DNA from: Erysipelothrix amsterdamensis
GTDB taxonomy: Bacteria; Bacillota_I; Bacilli_A; Erysipelotrichales; Erysipelotrichaceae
DNA length: 64,000 nucleotides
Direction: 5' to 3'
NCBI RefSeq assembly: GCF_940143175.1
Contig: NZ_OW659496.1
Span: 868,001-932,000 of the forward strand
Position numbers and translations under genes: made by a program. Each line of letters starts with the position of its first letter. Positions within the stretch are counted from its first letter, which is position 1. This document shows positions 61,765-64,000 of this stretch, piece after piece. The notes beneath the pieces are model-generated. The model was not told the DNA's origin, made no database searches, and saw nothing but the letters and a program-made list of their open reading frames with translations.

Positions 61765-62664
61765 ATGTATTTGTTTATTTATAATCCAAAAGCGGGGTTA
61801 TCGCAACCAAACGAATTGAATGAATTCATTCATTGCTTAAATCAAAGTAAGATTCGTTTTGACTTATTTCTAACAGATCTTAATTATGGTCCTGTAGAAA
61901 TTATGGATGAAGTTGATCACAACTATGAAGGTTATATTATTGCAGGTGGTGATGGTACGGTAAGCCAAATGGTTCAGGGATTATACAATCACAAAATACG
62001 TAAGCCGCTTATTATTTTACCTATTGGGACTGCGAATGAGATTGCGAAAAATTTAGGGAATGTCGCCCATATTACTGATATTCTAAGCAATCTTGAAAAC
62101 TTAACTGAAAGACCAGTTGATCTGGGCGTTTTAAATGAAACGGATTGTTTTACCTTTGCACTCACGTTTGGAAACTTTACAGAGGTTACATATAAAACAC
62201 CGCAGAACTTGAAAAATTGGTTGGGTTATCGCGCTTATTTAATTTATGGTTTTTTAACGTTTCGACGCATTCATGCATATGGTTTGAAAGTTCGAATTGA
62301 TGACACGTCGTTTTCGGGTAGTTTTGTATTTGGAGGCATCACGAATTCGAAATCTGTGGGGGGCATCTTTCATTATGATGAAAATGAGATTGAATTATCA
62401 GATGGTCTTTTTGAGGTGATGTTGATACGGAAACCACGAAATGTTTCACAGATACGTCAAATTCTTAAAGGAATGATGAGTCGTGAATATGATAATGAAA
62501 TGTTTGTGATCCGTCAGTGTACAGAAGTAGAGATTCAGTCGGATACGGTAATGTCTATGAATATTGATGGTGAGTTTGCAGGAGATATGAGTTCGTTTAA
62601 AGCAACGAATCATAAAGAGATTTTAAATCTTATGGATTATAAAGGAGTCACAACACATGATTAG
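61765..62664 (+). CDS. Diacylglycerol-kinase-family lipid kinase
   Basis: The start at 61765 is chosen because AAAGAGGTG lies upstream; the longer frame has no ribosome site. The 299-residue enzyme has IYNPKAG at the N terminus, the nucleotide-binding IIAGGDGTVSQMV (about residues 57-69) and PIGTANEIAKNLG (about 86-98). It phosphorylates diacylglycerol or a related lipid. It overlaps the next gene by 8 bp. Confidence 0.9.
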   Translation: MYLFIYNPKAGLSQPNELNEFIHCLNQSKIRFDLFLTDLNYGPVEIMDEVDHNYEGYIIAGGDGTVSQMVQGLYNHKIRKPLIILPIGTANEIAKNLGNVAHITDILSNLENLTERPVDLGVLNETDCFTFALTFGNFTEVTYKTPQNLKNWLGYRAYLIYGFLTFRRIHAYGLKVRIDDTSFSGSFVFGGITNSKSVGGIFHYDENEIELSDGLFEVMLIRKPRNVSQIRQILKGMMSREYDNEMFVIRQCTEVEIQSDTVMSMNIDGEFAGDMSSFKATNHKEILNLMDYKGVTTHD

Positions 62665-62908
62665 CCAATTGGAACAATTTCGTTTGGATAAACTAACAGA
62701 GGCGATTGAGATTCAATCGATTTTAAGTCCGAAGCAAGCAAAAGCGCTTGCGGGTAGTTTGTATGATGAAATTGATTGGGATGATGTTCATGTTCGCTCA
62801 AAGAGTTTTCAACGTCTTGTGACACCTTTCCTTTATGAACGTAATGTATTGCGTTCTCAACATGAACGCAGCTGTTCCATCAAACGTGGGTTTAAGTTCA
62901 AACGATAA
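62657..62908 (+). CDS. Hypothetical small protein
   Basis: An 83-residue protein starting 8 bp inside the lipid kinase gene, with AAAGGAG upstream. It has a helical N terminus and a basic C terminus (SIKRGFKFKR). Not recognised. Translational coupling with the lipid kinase is likely. Confidence 0.65.
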   Translation: MISQLEQFRLDKLTEAIEIQSILSPKQAKALAGSLYDEIDWDDVHVRSKSFQRLVTPFLYERNVLRSQHERSCSIKRGFKFKR

Positions 62909-62966
62909 CAGTCTCAATTTCATATTGTTAGATATTAAAGTACAAAAATGTTTGTCAGGAGGTATC

Positions 62967-64000
62967 ATGTCATATTTCTTAATGATTACAATCGTTGCGA
63001 TTTCGATATCGTTTTTTTATGGACTATCTTGGTTTTTTCTAAATCGAGAAATGATTGTTTTAAGGCATCGTAAACAAACGTTATTTAAGTTTCTTGGAAT
63101 TTTTATTCTCATTCAAGTTCTCAATAATTATATCTTAGAATTCACTCCTGGATTAGTATCGAGTCTTATGAACCGAAATCTATTGTATTTAGTGGAAGGT
63201 CCGGTATTTGCGATACAAGCTCTTGTTTTATCGATCATTCTGGCGCGTGATGCTCACATAAGCTACCTCCATGCTTTGTCTTCAAGTTTATTCAGTTACT
63301 TTATCACAGGAAGTCTATTTACCGTTGTGACTACGATTCTATATCAAATTTTGATACCATTTCCAAACTTAATTTCGTATACCGTTTTAGGTGGGTATGT
63401 ACTCACCGCGTGTGTTGCCTTTCTAATCTCGATCCTATTTCGCATCTCAAATTTTAGTGATTATTTTTCAAAATTGTTTACTTCACGTCGAAAAGCCTTA
63501 TTAGTAACCTTTGCGTTTTGGTGTATTAAGGATGTGTTTCGTATCATCTATGTTTATGGCACCAAAAGTTACAGCAACGCATCTTTTGTTTTAGGTGTTA
63601 TTGTTGTGTTTGAAGTAATTCTCATCATCTTAGTAATTTCCGTTTTAGAACATCAACGCTTGATCTTACACACACAACGTGTTCATTACCTCCAACAGGT
63701 TCAACAGGCTCACTCCTTAGAACGATTAACTCAAGAAGTGCGGATGTTGCGACATGACTTTAAGAATTTGTTTTCTAGTATTTATCTTGCTTTTGATGAA
63801 GGGGATGAGACGGTTCAACGTATCCTCGACCAAACCGAACGTTATATGGATCATGTTGACCATCCAGAACCTATTCAAATTACCCATACACCAAATGATA
63901 CTGGTTTTGTTGAGGTAATTCTCAACACGCTTTATGAACTGCGTTTGGGTTTGGGGATTTCAATGTTTCTTGTCATTGGTGGTATTGTGCTCTTGGAGGT
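62967..64000 (+). CDS. AgrC-like sensor histidine kinase (partial, cut by window end)
   Basis: The frame opens at ATG 62967 with AGGAGGT 5 bp upstream and runs without a stop to the window end (about 344 codons). The first ~225 residues form six or seven membrane segments, as in AgrC/quorum-sensing kinases. The phosphoacceptor motif MLRHDFKNLF places H263 at the DHp helix, like the LRHDYKN of AgrC/GHKL-type kinases. The C-terminal ATPase domain lies beyond the window. The partner response regulator and any peptide signal gene are not seen. Confidence 0.88.
   Translation, partial: MSYFLMITIVAISISFFYGLSWFFLNREMIVLRHRKQTLFKFLGIFILIQVLNNYILEFTPGLVSSLMNRNLLYLVEGPVFAIQALVLSIILARDAHISYLHALSSSLFSYFITGSLFTVVTTILYQILIPFPNLISYTVLGGYVLTACVAFLISILFRISNFSDYFSKLFTSRRKALLVTFAFWCIKDVFRIIYVYGTKSYSNASFVLGVIVVFEVILIILVISVLEHQRLILHTQRVHYLQQVQQAHSLERLTQEVRMLRHDFKNLFSSIYLAFDEGDETVQRILDQTERYMDHVDHPEPIQITHTPNDTGFVEVILNTLYELRLGLGISMFLVIGGIVLLE

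Noticed and set aside
1..64000. CRISPR arrays, tRNA or rRNA genes, prophage modules
   Set aside because: I found no regularly spaced direct repeats, no cloverleaf or rRNA-like stretches, and no phage structural genes. The only tandem repeats are the coding repeats described above.

Overview
The window is AT-rich DNA of a low-GC Gram-positive bacterium, most likely Erysipelothrix (an E. rhusiopathiae-like member of the Erysipelotrichia). The indicators are three LPXTG surface proteins, including a hyaluronate lyase and a giant beta-galactosidase, a choline-binding-repeat surface protein close to a LicD phosphotransferase, sodium-linked citrate fermentation, and an arginine deiminase operon. 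This assignment rests on gene content; no rRNA or other marker gene is present.

Layout. 1-6.4 kb: end of a citrate fermentation operon (citE end, citF, a citrate/Na+ symporter, and a four-part oxaloacetate decarboxylase with a free biotin carrier). 6.4-7.7 kb: IS3-family copy A. 7.7-10.8 kb: a broken Asp-box propeller gene and housekeeping genes. 10.8-15.5 kb: LPXTG-anchored PL8 hyaluronate lyase. 15.5-17.1 kb: T-box-controlled BrnQ transporter. 17.8-22.4 kb: choline-binding protein, NERD protein, CofE-like ligase, LicD. 22.5-26.7 kb: peptidase, HAD phosphatase, MepB, Na+/dicarboxylate symporter. 26.7-28.0 kb: IS3 copy B, inverted relative to A. 28.2-31.4 kb: LPXTG C69 hydrolase, AIM24 protein, cyclophilin lipoprotein. 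31.6-38.0 kb: 2091-residue GH2 beta-galactosidase with CcpA-type boxes. 38.06-39.4 kb: a second kind of IS3 element, with a frameshift. 39.6-40.0 kb: GNAT pseudogene. 40.3-46.1 kb: membrane protein, MFS transporter, COG0523 GTPase, lipoyl-relay enzyme, hypotheticals. 46.1-47.15 kb: IS30 element. 47.2-52.5 kb: RluD-like synthase, DUF454, CydDC-like ABC exporter, Ogt. 52.9-57.5 kb: arcA-arcB-arcC-yfcC. 57.8-59.1 kb: AraC-type regulator with two DNA-binding domains. 59.2-64 kb: small proteins, a possible nucleoid-associated protein, DegV, a diacylglycerol-kinase-like enzyme, and the start of an AgrC-like sensor kinase.

The most striking pattern is that every complete IS in the window (four insertions, three different elements) sits at a rho-independent terminator hairpin. 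The three IS3-type insertions split a terminator at its loop. The IS30 element duplicated a whole 32-bp terminator, and a solo IS30 end abuts another terminator. A second pattern is an identical AACCGGTTTAC box in the 17-bp spacer of two strong promoters 31 kb apart, hyaluronate lyase and the MFS transporter, which suggests a shared repressor.

The metabolic theme is fermentation and use of host-derived nutrients: citrate to pyruvate with a sodium gradient, arginine to ATP, and breakdown of host glycans at the surface. Strong promoters, cre-like boxes and a T-box suggest tight nutrient control.
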